Below are positions 17,258 through 25,631 of a stretch of DNA of 64,000 nucleotides, piece by piece. The translations under genes were made by a program, and so were the position numbers. Source of the DNA: Pseudomonas sp. ANT_H4 (lineage in GTDB: Bacteria > Pseudomonadota > Gammaproteobacteria > Pseudomonadales > Pseudomonadaceae); NCBI RefSeq assembly GCF_008369295.1, contig NZ_VOBG01000006.1:62001-126000 (forward strand), given 5' to 3'. Within the stretch, counting starts at the first letter, position 1; each line of letters opens with the position of its first letter. Under the pieces are notes generated by a model that did not search any database, was not told the origin of the DNA, and saw only the letters and a list, made by a program, of their open reading frames with translations.

Positions 17258-18542
17258 GGTCAGGAGACTCTCTGTCAGGGCTTTCAAGGATCACAATGGC
17301 GCGAAAATCGTTGACGTTGGTGCGGGTCGGCTCGGTGATGATCAGCCCGTCGAGCGCGGCGAAGTAACCGTAGCCATTGTTGTTGTCCAGCTCATCGCTG
17401 GCGCTCAGGCCCAGGGCTTCGGCACGGGCGTAGCTGCAGGGGGTCATGATCGCCCCGGCATTGTCTTCGGAACCGTCGATGCCATCGGTGTCACCGGCCA
17501 GGGCGTAGACACCGGGCAGGCCCTTGAGGCTGTCGGTCAGGCTCAGGAGGAATTCGGCGTTGCGCCCGCCACGGCCATTGCCGCGCACGGTGACGGTGGT
17601 TTCGCCGCCGGAAAGAATCACGCACGGCGCCGCCAGCGGCTGGCCGTGCTGGACGATTTGCCGGGCGATACCGGCGTGGACTTTGGCCACGTCCCGCGCT
17701 TCGCCTTCCAGGTCGCCGAGGATCAGTGGGCTGAACCCGGCCTGGCGTACTTTTACCGCCACCGCCTCCAGGGATTGTTGCGGGCGGGCGATCAGTTGGA
17801 AATGGCTGCGGGCCAGACACGGATCGCCGGGTTTGACGGTTTCCGACTCGGGGTTTTGCAGCCAACTGCGCACCGAGACGGGGGCTTCAATCTGGTAGCG
17901 CTTGAGGATCGCCAGGGCCTGTTGCGAGGTGCTTGGGTCGCCGACTGTGGGGCCGGAAGCAATGACCGTGGCCTGGTCGCCCGGCACATCGGAAATCGCG
18001 TAGGTATAGATCGTCGCCGGCCAGCATGCCTTGGCCAGGCGCCCGCCCTTGATCGCCGAGAGGTGCTTGCGCACGCAATTCATCTCGCCAATGGTGGCGC
18101 CGGATTTGAGCAGGGCCTTGTTGATCGATTGCTTGTCGGCCAGGGTGATACCCGCGGCGGGCAGGGCCAGCAAAGCAGAGCCTCCGCCGGACAACAGAAA
18201 GATGACGCGGTCGTCTTCCTCCAGGTTGCTGATCAGTTCCAGCACGCGCTTGGCGACGGCTTGGCCGGCGGCGTCCGGCACTGGGTGGGCGGCTTCGACT
18301 ACTTCGATTTTTTTGCAGGGTGCGCCGTGGCCGTAGCGGGTGACCACCAGGCCTGAGACTTCACCTTGCCAGCAATTTTCGACAACCTGGGCCATGGCGG
18401 CGGCAGCCTTGCCCGCGCCGATGACAATGATGCGGCCGGTGCGGTCGGCGGGCAGATGAGGTTCGAGGACTTGCTGGGGGTGGGCAGCGTCGATGGCTGT
18501 GGCAAACAGCTCGCGAAGCAGGTGTTGCGGATCGACCGACAT
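17247..18542 (-). CDS. ttuD: Glycerate kinase / hydroxypyruvate reductase, TtuD family
   Basis: MOFRL/DUF4147 family, 431 residues from the ATG at 18542 (MSVDPQHLLRELF). Conserved blocks are IVIGAGKAAAAMA near the N-terminus, the FLLSGGGSALLALP phosphate-binding loop, ILSGGETTVTVRGNGRGGRN and LAGDTDGIDGSEDNAGA. Often annotated as hydroxypyruvate reductase from the tartrate pathway; the fold is that of glycerate 2-kinases, and in this operon a kinase acting on the glycerate made by GlxR makes better sense. Overlaps pykF by 11 bases. Confidence 0.88.
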   Translation of the reverse strand: MSVDPQHLLRELFATAIDAAHPQQVLEPHLPADRTGRIIVIGAGKAAAAMAQVVENCWQGEVSGLVVTRYGHGAPCKKIEVVEAAHPVPDAAGQAVAKRVLELISNLEEDDRVIFLLSGGGSALLALPAAGITLADKQSINKALLKSGATIGEMNCVRKHLSAIKGGRLAKACWPATIYTYAISDVPGDQATVIASGPTVGDPSTSQQALAILKRYQIEAPVSVRSWLQNPESETVKPGDPCLARSHFQLIARPQQSLEAVAVKVRQAGFSPLILGDLEGEARDVAKVHAGIARQIVQHGQPLAAPCVILSGGETTVTVRGNGRGGRNAEFLLSLTDSLKGLPGVYALAGDTDGIDGSEDNAGAIMTPCSYARAEALGLSASDELDNNNGYGYFAALDGLIITEPTRTNVNDFRAIVILESPDRESPDHDA

Positions 18543-18607
18543 AAGCGGGCTCCCGGGAATTTTTGTTATTAGGGGTGCACAAACTTCAGGCGCAAACACG
18601 ACCACCT

Positions 18608-18719
18608 GTAGGCGCGAGGGGGACGCCTAGTTCTTGCTCGCGAAAAACCTGAGGACGCCGGGTTTATTCAGGCACCCAGCGTCATCGTTGACGGCCATCG
18701 CGAGCAAGCTAGCGCCTAC
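18608..18719. repeat. REPIN between ttuD and glxR, overlapping the glxR stop
   Basis: GTAGGCGC plus CTTGCTCGCGA on the left (from 18608) and TCGCGAGCAAG plus GCGCCTAC on the right (to 18719) form an inverted pair around about 50 bases. The right outer arm supplies the TAG stop codon of glxR (18716-18718, - strand). The repeat lies inside an operon, so it may fold in the mRNA between glxR and ttuD. Confidence 0.8.
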
Positions 18720-19603
18720 TCACGAATCGAAAAATTCGCCATATGCTCCAGCCCCTTGATCAGCGCCGAATGGTCCCAGTTGCTACCGCCAATGGCCGCG
18801 CAGGTGCTGAACACTTGCTGGGTGCCAGCGGTGTTGGGCAGGTTGATCCCCAACTCTTTCGCACCGGCCAGGGCCAGGTTCAGATCCTTCTGGTGCAGGC
18901 TGATGCGAAAGCCCGGATCAAAGGTGCCCTTGATCATCCGCTCGCCATGCACTTCCAGAATCTTCGAGGAGGCAAACCCGCCCATCAGCGCTTCACGCAC
19001 CTTGGCCGGGTCGGCGCCGTTTTTCGAGGCGAACAACAACGCTTCGGCCACCGCCTGGATGTTCAGGGCAACGATGATCTGGTTGGCCACCTTAGCGGTC
19101 TGGCCGTCGCCATTGCTGCCTACCAAGGTGATGTTCTTGCCCATGCTCTGGAACAGCGCCAAGGCCCGTTCAAAGGTTTGTGGCTCGCCACCGACCATGA
19201 TGCTCAAGGTGCCGGCCTTGGCACCGACTTCACCGCCGGACACTGGGGCGTCGAGGTATTGCGCGCCGGTCTCGTTGATTTTTGCGGCGAAGGCCTTGGT
19301 GGCCGTTGGCGAAATCGAGCTCATGTCGATGACGACTTTGTTCGGCCCCAAACCTGCGGCCACCCCGTCGGCGCGGAACAACACGTCGTCGACCTGCGGG
19401 GTGTCGGGCACCATGACGATGATGAATTCAGCTTCCTGGGCCACTTGCTGCGGGTTGGCCAGGGCCACGGCACCCGCGGCGATCAGTTCTTCTGGCGCTT
19501 TGCCGAAGTGCTCGGAAAGGAACAGTTGATGACCTGCCTTTTGCAGGTTTGCGGCCATGGGCTGGCCCATGATGCCGGTGCCGATAAATCCGATTTTAGC
19601 CAT
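18716..19603 (-). CDS. glxR: Tartronate semialdehyde reductase
   Basis: 2-hydroxy-3-oxopropionate reductase: reduces tartronate semialdehyde from Gcl to glycerate with NAD(P)H. 295 residues. The dinucleotide loop is at the N-terminus (IGFIGTGIMGQPMAANL), the substrate segment DAPVSGGEVGAKAGTL is near 118-133, and the catalytic Lys is in NGDGQTAKVANQ near 170. Third gene of the gcl operon, 60 bases after hyi; GAGGATTT precedes the ATG. Its stop codon lies in a repeat element. Confidence 0.94.
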   Translation of the reverse strand: MAKIGFIGTGIMGQPMAANLQKAGHQLFLSEHFGKAPEELIAAGAVALANPQQVAQEAEFIIVMVPDTPQVDDVLFRADGVAAGLGPNKVVIDMSSISPTATKAFAAKINETGAQYLDAPVSGGEVGAKAGTLSIMVGGEPQTFERALALFQSMGKNITLVGSNGDGQTAKVANQIIVALNIQAVAEALLFASKNGADPAKVREALMGGFASSKILEVHGERMIKGTFDPGFRISLHQKDLNLALAGAKELGINLPNTAGTQQVFSTCAAIGGSNWDHSALIKGLEHMANFSIRE

Positions 19604-19663
19604 GAAGAAATCCTCTTTTTATTCGATGTTGATTGTTCCCATGCGGAGGGCGGGAACGATCAG

Positions 19664-20446
19664 TTAGATGGCATTGTGGCTTTTCAGCCAACCCAAACCC
19701 GCTTCGGTAGTGGTCAACGGCTTGTACTCACAGCCCACCCACCCCTGATAACCAATGCGATCCAAATGTTCAAACAGGAACCGGTAGTTGATCTCACCGG
19801 TGCCCGGTTCATTGCGCCCAGGGTTGTCTGCCAGCTGGATATGGTTGATTTCGCCCAGGTGCGCGGTCATGGTCCGGGCCAGGTCGCCTTCCATGATTTG
19901 CATGTGATAGATGTCGTATTGCAGGAACAGGTTGGCGCTGCCCACCTGCTCGCGAATCGACAAGGCTTGCGCCGTGTTGTTGAGGTAGAAGCCGGGAATA
20001 TCGCGAGTGTTGATGGCTTCCATCACCAGCTTGATGCCCACCGCTTGCAGCCTGTCGGCGGCGTATTTGAGGTTGGCGACGAAGGTTGTTTCCAGCGAGA
20101 CCTCATCGACACCTTGTGGACGAATCCCCGCCAGGCAGTTGATCTGGGTGTTGCCCAGCACTTGGGCGTAGGCGATGGCCAGCCTCACACCGGCGCGGAA
20201 TTCCTCGACCCGACCCGGATCGCAGGCAATGCCCCGATCGCCCTTGGCCCAGTCACCGGCCGGCAGATTGAACAGCACTTGGGTCAGGCCATTGGCATCC
20301 AGTTGCGCCTTGATTTCGGCAGAGCTGAATTCGTAGGGGAACAAGTACTCCACGCCACTGAAGCCGGCGTCGGCAGCCGCTTTGAAGCGGGCAAGGAAGT
20401 CCTGTTCAGTGAACAGCATGGACAGGTTGGCAGCAAAACGCGGCAT
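19664..20446 (-). CDS. hyi: Hydroxypyruvate isomerase
   Basis: Interconverts hydroxypyruvate and tartronate semialdehyde. 260 residues from the ATG at 20446 (MPRFAANLSMLFTEQDFL), a TIM-barrel xylose-isomerase-like protein. Conserved metal-site segments are MEAINTRDIPGF (Glu near residue 142), LQYDIYHMQIMEGD and GEINYRFLFEHLDRIGYQGWVGCEYKP. It lies 56 bases after gcl; short inverted runs (GTTCCCGC) surround the gap. Confidence 0.93.
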   Translation of the reverse strand: MPRFAANLSMLFTEQDFLARFKAAADAGFSGVEYLFPYEFSSAEIKAQLDANGLTQVLFNLPAGDWAKGDRGIACDPGRVEEFRAGVRLAIAYAQVLGNTQINCLAGIRPQGVDEVSLETTFVANLKYAADRLQAVGIKLVMEAINTRDIPGFYLNNTAQALSIREQVGSANLFLQYDIYHMQIMEGDLARTMTAHLGEINHIQLADNPGRNEPGTGEINYRFLFEHLDRIGYQGWVGCEYKPLTTTEAGLGWLKSHNAI

Positions 20447-20502
20447 GGCGGTTTCCTCAAAAGCGTCATCGTTCCCGCGGATTACGCGGGAACGAACAAT
20501 CA

Positions 20503-22278
20503 TTAATCGAGCAGCGAAATCGCGGTGGGTGCGTCATTGCCCACCAGCGCCAGGTCTTCGAATTCATTGACGGCGTTGATCTCGGTGCCCATGGAAATAT
20601 TGGTCACCCGCTCCAGAATAATCTCAACGATCACCGGCACCTTGAATTCTTCGAGCATTTCCTGGGCGCGGCGCAAGGCCGGCTGGATCTGATCTGGCTC
20701 GAATACCCGCAGGGCCTTGCAACCCAGACCTTCGGCGACAGCCACGTGGTCGACGCCATAACCGTTGAGTTCCGGTGCGTTGAGGTTGTCGAAGGACAGC
20801 TGCACGCAGTAGTCCATTTCGAAACCGCGCTGGGCCTGGCGAATCAGACCCAGGTAGGAGTTGTTCACGACTACGTGGATATACGGCAGCTTGAACTGCG
20901 CGCCCACCGCCAGCTCCTCGATCATGAACTGGAAATCATAGTCGCCGGACAGTGCCACGACCTTGCGGGTCGGGTCAGCCTTGACCACGCCGAGCGCTGC
21001 CGGAATGGTCCAGCCCAACGGGCCTGCCTGGCCACAGTTGATCCAGTGCCGAGGCTTGTAGACATGCAGGAACTGCGCGCCGGCAATCTGCGACAGGCCG
21101 ATGGTGCTGACGTAGCAAGTGTCTTTGCCGAACACCTGGTTCATTTCTTCGTACACCCGTTGCGGCTTGACTGGCACGTTGTCGAAGTGAGTCTTGCGGT
21201 GCAGGGTGGCTTTGCGCTGCTGGCAATCGTGGAGCCAGGCGCTGCGGTCCTTGAGCTTGCCGGCGGCTTTCCACTCGCGGGCCACTTCAATAAATAGGGT
21301 CAGGGCGCAGCCGGCGTCGGAAACGATGCCCAGGTCCGGGGTGAATACACGGCCGATTTGCATGGGCTCGATATCGACGTGAATGAATTTGCGGCTCTCG
21401 GTGTACACCTCCACCGAACCGGTGTGGCGGTTGGCCCAGCGGTTGCCGATGCCCAGCACCACGTCCGATTTCAACATCGTTGCGTTGCCGTAGCGGTGGG
21501 AAGTTTGCAGCCCGACCATGCCGACCATCAGCGGGTGGTCGTCGGGGATGGTGCCCCAGCCCATCAGGGTTGGGATCACCGGGATGCCGGTCAATTCGGC
21601 GAACTCCACCAGCAGGTCGCTGGCGTCGGCGTTGATCACGCCGCCACCGCTGACCAGCAATGGGCGCTCAGCCTGATCCAGCAGGGCCAAGGCTTTTTCC
21701 ACCTGGATGCGGGTCGCCAATGGCTTGGTCAGGGGCAGCGGTTGATAGGCGTCGATGTCGAATTCGATCTCGGCCATCTGCACGTCGAACGGCAAGTCGA
21801 TCAACACCGGGCCGGGGCGGCCGGAGCGCATTTCATGGAACGCTTTCTGGAAGGCATAGGGCACCTGGCCAGGTTCCAGGACAGTGGTCGCCCATTTGGT
21901 CACCGGCTTGACGATGCTGGTGATGTCCACGGCCTGGAAGTCTTCCTTGTGCATCCGCGCCCGTGGTGCCTGCCCGGTAATGCACAGGATCGGGATCGAA
22001 TCGGCTGAGGCGCTGTACAACCCAGTGACCATATCAGTACCGGCTGGCCCCGAAGTGCCGATGCACACACCGATGTTGCCCGCCTTGGTGCGGGTGTAAC
22101 CCTCGGCCATGTGCGAGGCGCCTTCAACGTGGCGAGCAAGGACGTGATCGATGCCGCCGAGCTTCTGCAAGGCCGAATACAGCGGGTTGATCGCGGCGCC
22201 CGGGATGCCAAAGGCCGTGTCGACCCCTTCGCGACGCATCACCAGAACGGCGGCTTCGATTGCTCTCATTTTGCTCAT
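20503..22278 (-). CDS. gcl: Glyoxylate carboligase (tartronate semialdehyde synthase)
   Basis: Thiamine-diphosphate enzyme that joins two glyoxylate to tartronate semialdehyde and CO2. 591 residues. Where most enzymes of this family have the activating Glu, this one has Val51 in [13 protein letters not shown], the hallmark of glyoxylate carboligase. The ThDP/Mg motif is [10 protein letters not shown] followed by NN in HVVVNN. First gene of gcl-hyi-glxR-ttuD-pykF; a TTGTATACAA palindrome lies 28 bases before the ATG. Serves growth on allantoin/xanthine, glycolate or ethylene glycol. Confidence 0.96.
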   Translation of the reverse strand: MSKMRAIEAAVLVMRREGVDTAFGIPGAAINPLYSALQKLGGIDHVLARHVEGASHMAEGYTRTKAGNIGVCIGTSGPAGTDMVTGLYSASADSIPILCITGQAPRARMHKEDFQAVDITSIVKPVTKWATTVLEPGQVPYAFQKAFHEMRSGRPGPVLIDLPFDVQMAEIEFDIDAYQPLPLTKPLATRIQVEKALALLDQAERPLLVSGGGVINADASDLLVEFAELTGIPVIPTLMGWGTIPDDHPLMVGMVGLQTSHRYGNATMLKSDVVLGIGNRWANRHTGSVEVYTESRKFIHVDIEPMQIGRVFTPDLGIVSDAGCALTLFIEVAREWKAAGKLKDRSAWLHDCQQRKATLHRKTHFDNVPVKPQRVYEEMNQVFGKDTCYVSTIGLSQIAGAQFLHVYKPRHWINCGQAGPLGWTIPAALGVVKADPTRKVVALSGDYDFQFMIEELAVGAQFKLPYIHVVVNNSYLGLIRQAQRGFEMDYCVQLSFDNLNAPELNGYGVDHVAVAEGLGCKALRVFEPDQIQPALRRAQEMLEEFKVPVIVEIILERVTNISMGTEINAVNEFEDLALVGNDAPTAISLLD

Positions 22279-22305
22279 GGTTTTGATGCCTCTTGTGTTT
22301 TGTAA

Positions 22306-22315
22306 TTGTATACAA
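22306..22315. promoter_or_regulatory. Palindrome TTGTATACAA upstream of gcl
   Basis: Perfect 10-base palindrome 28 bases upstream of gcl. The same sequence occurs at 22445-22454. It fits the shape of GntR-family (FCD subgroup) operators. In P. putida the gcl operon is repressed by the GntR-type regulator GclR, encoded elsewhere, so this is a candidate site; inferred. Confidence 0.55.
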
Positions 22316-22444
22316 GTGGTATTGAGTCAAAGTGTATTCACGGCGAGCGGCGCAGGTCAATCCATTTTATTCGTTGACCTTTACGTTCGTCGGAAGCCTT
22401 TTAGACGGGGTTATTTCGACGCGTGGTGCGTATGTTTGTAAATA

Positions 22445-22454
22445 TTGTATACAA
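22445..22454. promoter_or_regulatory. Second palindrome TTGTATACAA, upstream of the DUF336 gene
   Basis: Identical to the site at 22306-22315, 139 bases away, and 93 bases upstream of the DUF336 gene. One site near each divergent gene suggests a shared repressor, possibly with looping. Surroundings are A+T rich. Confidence 0.55.
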
Positions 22455-22522
22455 AAAACTAATATATTGTGTTCTATTTGTTTTGTCCGGCTTCTGATCA
22501 TTCAGAGCCCCACGGCTTTCCC

Positions 22523-22530
22523 AATAACAA
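22523..22530 (+). promoter_or_regulatory. Hfq/Crc CA motif before the DUF336 gene
   Basis: AATAACAA fits the AANAANAA pattern recognised by Hfq/Crc in Pseudomonas catabolite repression, and lies 16 bases before the ATG, next to the ribosome site AAGGACG. Candidate for carbon catabolite control of translation. Confidence 0.4.
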
Positions 22531-22546
22531 GATAAGGACGGCACCC

Positions 22547-22987
22547 ATGAGCGCTTTAACCTTGAAAGTCGCAGTCAACCTGGCCAGCCAGGCCATCGCC
22601 GCAGGCCGCACCATTGCCGCTGCACCACTGACCATCGCGGTGCTCGACAGCGGCGGGCACTTGATCACCCTGCAGCGCGAAGACGGTGCGAGCCTGCTGC
22701 GCCCACAGATCGCCATCGGCAAGGCCTGGGGGGCGATTGCCCTGGGCAAGGGCTCGCGGTTGTTGGCGTTGGATGCGCAGCAGCGGCCAGCGTTTATTGC
22801 AGCGTTGAACAGCCTGGGGCAGGGCAGCGTGGTGCCGGCGCCGGGAGGGGTGTTGATCAAGGATCGGGATGGGGTGGTGCTGGGGGCGATTGGGATCAGC
22901 GGGGATACTTCGGACATCGATGAGCAGTGTGCAATCAGTGCGATCGAGGGGGTAGGATTGCTGGCGGATGCGGGGGTGTCAGCCTGA
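22547..22987 (+). CDS. DUF336 (GlcG/HbpS-like) protein
   Basis: 146 residues from the ATG at 22547, preceded by AAGGACG. The whole protein is one DUF336 domain: SQAIAAGRTIAAAPLTIAVLDSGGHL, then LLRPQIAIGKAWGAIALGKGSR, then PAPGGVLIKDRDGVVLGAIGISGD. Members include GlcG of glycolate operons and the haem-binding HbpS; the biochemical role is not settled. Its divergent position to gcl and the shared palindromes point to a function in glyoxylate/glycolate metabolism. No signal peptide seen. Confidence 0.85.
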   Translation: MSALTLKVAVNLASQAIAAGRTIAAAPLTIAVLDSGGHLITLQREDGASLLRPQIAIGKAWGAIALGKGSRLLALDAQQRPAFIAALNSLGQGSVVPAPGGVLIKDRDGVVLGAIGISGDTSDIDEQCAISAIEGVGLLADAGVSA

Positions 22988-23011
22988 CTTGAGGTGACTG
23001 GAAGGGCCCCA

Positions 23012-23105
23012 TCGCGAGCAAGTCGCACCGCCGCTCCCACATGTTGAATGTGTTCACAGATCAAAAATGTGGGAGCGGCGGTGCGACGATTCGACTTGCT
23101 CGCGA
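23012..23105. repeat. REPIN between the DUF336 gene and the TetR gene
   Basis: Arms of about 30-39 bases: TCGCGAGCAAGTCG-CACCGCCGCTCCCACAT on the left is complementary to the right side ending GACTTGCTCGCGA, with a short bulge. The inner arms carry the GTGGGAGC REP core. It lies between convergent genes and could end both transcripts. Confidence 0.82.
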
Positions 23106-23127
23106 CTGGCGCAGGCGCTGCGGTCCA

Positions 23128-23733
23128 TCAGTCGGGCTCACAGCCCTTGAGCACCAACCGAATAATCGTCTGGGCTGCCGCTTCATAGTCGGCTTCGTCC
23201 AGCTTTTCTTTTCCGGTCACCACCGAGATTTGCCAGTCGAAGTCGGCATACGTCTGCGTCGCGGCCCAGATGCTGAACATCAGGTGGTTGGGGTCGATGG
23301 CGGCGATCTGTCCGCGATCTACCCAGGTCTGGATGCACGCGATGTTGTGTTTGGCCTGGGCGTTGAGCTGTTCCACCAGGTCGGGGCTCAGGTGTGGCGC
23401 GCCGTGCATGATTTCGCTGGCGAAGACCTTGGAGGCGAAGGGCAGGTCGCGCGAGATACAGATTTTCGAGCGGATGTACGCCGTCAACACTTCCTTGGGA
23501 TCGCAGTCGGGATTGAATGGCGTGGAGGCGGCAAGGATCGGCTCGATGATGCTTTCGAGCACCTCGCGGTAGAGGTTGTCCTTGGACTTGAAGTAGTAAT
23601 AGACGTTGGGTTTGGGCAGCCCGGCTTTGGCGGCTATGTCACTGGTTTTGGTTGCGGCGAACCCCTTGTCGGCAAACTCCTCGCTGGCAGCCCGCAGGAT
23701 CAGTTCTTTGTTGCGCTCGCGAATGGTGCTCAT
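23128..23733 (-). CDS. TetR-family transcriptional regulator
   Basis: 201 residues from the ATG at 23733 (MSTIRERNKELIL). The N-terminal helix-turn-helix includes FAATKTSDIAAKAGLPKPNVYYYFKSKDNLY, a standard TetR recognition helix. The C-terminal half (ICISRDLPFASKVFASEIMHGAPHLSP, then IWAATQTYADFDWQI) resembles the RutR/YcdC group, whose members respond to pyrimidines or purines. In P. aeruginosa a TetR gene lies close to gcl as well, so a role in nitrogenous base or glyoxylate control is possible but not shown. Confidence 0.85.
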   Translation of the reverse strand: MSTIRERNKELILRAASEEFADKGFAATKTSDIAAKAGLPKPNVYYYFKSKDNLYREVLESIIEPILAASTPFNPDCDPKEVLTAYIRSKICISRDLPFASKVFASEIMHGAPHLSPDLVEQLNAQAKHNIACIQTWVDRGQIAAIDPNHLMFSIWAATQTYADFDWQISVVTGKEKLDEADYEAAAQTIIRLVLKGCEPD

Positions 23734-23867
23734 AGACCAGGAGTTTCCTTGCCAAGACAGGCGGTTGCGCATGGTAGCACCGGCTATCCGCGAGCCTCAA
23801 GAATGTGCCCGCAATGCCTTGCGCCGCGCTATGCTCGCCACTATCCCACATTAAGGACGCCTGATTC

Positions 23868-24782
23868 ATGGCAGGAAGCAGCTTACTAGTACTGATAGAC
23901 GACATCGCCGCCGTTCTCGACGACGTCGCGCTGATGACAAAAATGGCCGCCAAGAAAACTGCTGGCGTATTGGGCGATGACTTGGCCCTTAACGCCCAGC
24001 AAGTTTCCGGTGTACGCGCCGAGCGCGAAATTCCGGTGGTATGGGCGGTAGCCAAGGGCTCGTTTGTCAACAAACTGATCCTGGTGCCTACTGCGTTGCT
24101 CATCAGCGCCTTCGTGCCTTGGGCCGTCACGCCGCTATTGATGCTCGGTGGCGCTTACCTGTGTTTCGAAGGCTTTGAGAAACTGGCCCACAAGTTCCTC
24201 CACAGCAAGGCTGAAGACCACGCCGAACATGCGCAACTGGTGCAGGCCGTCGCCGATCCGGCCACTGATCTGGTGGCCTTTGAGAAGGACAAGATCAAGG
24301 GCGCAATCCGCACTGACTTTATCCTCTCGGCAGAAATCATTGCCATCACCCTGGGCACCGTGGCCGATGCGCCGCTGATGCAGCAAGTCATCGTCTTGTC
24401 GGGCATCGCCCTCGTCATGACTGTCGGCGTGTATGGGCTGGTAGCCGGCATCGTCAAGCTCGACGACCTAGGCCTGTGGCTCACCCAAAAGCCCGGCCAG
24501 GTGGCCCGCAGTATTGGCGGGGCAATTTTGCGCGCCGCGCCCTACATGATGAAAAGCCTGTCGGTGATCGGCACGGCTGCAATGTTCATGGTCGGCGGCG
24601 GCATCCTCACCCATGGTGTGCCGGTGGTGCATCACTGGATTGAAACCGTCAGCCAGAGCACCGGCGGTTTGGCCTGGTTGATGCCGACCTTGCTCAATGC
24701 GGTGGCGGGGATTATTGCCGGGGCGGTGGTGTTGGGTGTTGTCAGCGTTGTCGGCAAGACCTGGAAAGCAGTGAAAGCCTAG
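23868..24782 (+). CDS. DUF808 inner-membrane protein (YedI-like)
   Basis: 304 residues, beginning [38 protein letters not shown], the DUF808 signature. Hydrophobic spans lie at about 71-95, 150-200 and 225-300, giving perhaps six to eight membrane passes. Widely conserved in proteobacteria without a known function. A bidirectional terminator follows. The gene stands alone between tetR (divergent) and mlaA (convergent). Confidence 0.85.
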   Translation: MAGSSLLVLIDDIAAVLDDVALMTKMAAKKTAGVLGDDLALNAQQVSGVRAEREIPVVWAVAKGSFVNKLILVPTALLISAFVPWAVTPLLMLGGAYLCFEGFEKLAHKFLHSKAEDHAEHAQLVQAVADPATDLVAFEKDKIKGAIRTDFILSAEIIAITLGTVADAPLMQQVIVLSGIALVMTVGVYGLVAGIVKLDDLGLWLTQKPGQVARSIGGAILRAAPYMMKSLSVIGTAAMFMVGGGILTHGVPVVHHWIETVSQSTGGLAWLMPTLLNAVAGIIAGAVVLGVVSVVGKTWKAVKA

Positions 24783-24796
24783 GACTTCGCCGCAAT

Positions 24797-24828
24797 AAAA
24801 AAGGCCATTCAATCGAATGGCCTTTTTT
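24797..24828. terminator. Bidirectional terminator between the DUF808 gene and mlaA
   Basis: AAAAAAGGCCATTC, loop AATC, GAATGGCCTTTTTT: perfect 14-base arms whose A and T ends give a T-run on either strand. It lies between two converging genes. Confidence 0.92.
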
Positions 24829-24842
24829 GTGCGCGCTTGCCG

Positions 24843-25631
24843 TTACTCGGCAATCTGCAACTTGCGCGACTCGGTGTACACGTAGCGCACCTTCTCATAC
24901 TCAAACGGCGAGTTCATCTGACCGTAGCGGAAGCTGGTCTGGTAGCGCTTGTCGACGGCGCGCAGGGCCCAGATTTCCGGATGGTTTTCGCTGACCTTGG
25001 ACACATTGAGGAAGTTGATCTGGGATTCGGCGCTGTAGTCCACCAGCAGACCGCCGGTGTCCCGCAGGTTCGACGGGCCGAAAATTGGCAGCACCACATA
25101 GGCACCGCCCGGCACGCCATAGAAACCCAGGGTCTGGCCGAAGTCTTCGCTCTGGCGCGGCAGGCCCATGGCGGTGGCAGGGTCCCACAGGCCGGCGATG
25201 CCGAGGGTGGTGTTGAGCAGCAGGCGCCCGGTGGTCTCCAGGGAGCGATGGCCCTTGAGCTGCAGCAGGCTGTTCATCAGGTTGGGTACGTCACCCAGGT
25301 TGTTGAAGAAATTGCTGACGCCAGTACGCAGGAAACTTGGGGTGACATAGCGGTAACCGTCGACCACCGGCAGGAACACCCATTGGTCGAAGCGGTAGTT
25401 GAAGTGGTACACCCGACGGTTCCACGACTCCATCGGGTCGTAGACGTTGAGGGCGTTCAGCGTCGAGCGTTCGAATTCACGCTGGTCCAGGCCAGGGTTG
25501 AACTTGAGCTTGCTCAGCGGTTCCTTGAAGCCGTCTTCATCGACCATGGTGGGTGTGTGGGCCTTGCTGTTATCGGCATTGGCGGCGCCTGTGCAGAGTA
25601 ACGCAGCAATAAGCAGGAGATATTTAGCCAC
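24843..25631 (-). CDS. mlaA: MlaA/VacJ-family outer-membrane lipid asymmetry protein
   Basis: Family that removes phospholipids from the outer leaflet of the outer membrane and hands them to the MlaC carrier. 262 residues with a signal peptide ending near AANA at residues 16-19. No good lipobox is visible (the Cys at 13 is preceded by ALL), so it may not be lipidated, unlike E. coli MlaA. Family segments: YDPMESWNRRVYHFNYRFDQW, NNLGDVPNLMNSLLQ, FGQTLGFYGVPGGAYVVLPIFGPSNLRD. Start overlaps the end of the hydrolase gene by eight bases. Confidence 0.87.
   Translation of the reverse strand: MAKYLLLIAALLCTGAANADNSKAHTPTMVDEDGFKEPLSKLKFNPGLDQREFERSTLNALNVYDPMESWNRRVYHFNYRFDQWVFLPVVDGYRYVTPSFLRTGVSNFFNNLGDVPNLMNSLLQLKGHRSLETTGRLLLNTTLGIAGLWDPATAMGLPRQSEDFGQTLGFYGVPGGAYVVLPIFGPSNLRDTGGLLVDYSAESQINFLNVSKVSENHPEIWALRAVDKRYQTSFRYGQMNSPFEYEKVRYVYTESRKLQIAE

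Noticed and set aside
18743-20506. A 587-codon + strand open frame opposite glxR and hyi
   Set aside because: Exact complement of two well-recognised genes with low-complexity His/Gly/Gln-rich translation; a shadow, not a gene.
23012-23105. A CRISPR-like or tRNA-like reading of the hairpin regions
   Set aside because: The repeats are inverted REP elements, not spaced direct repeats, and no tRNA cloverleaf or CCA end was found.
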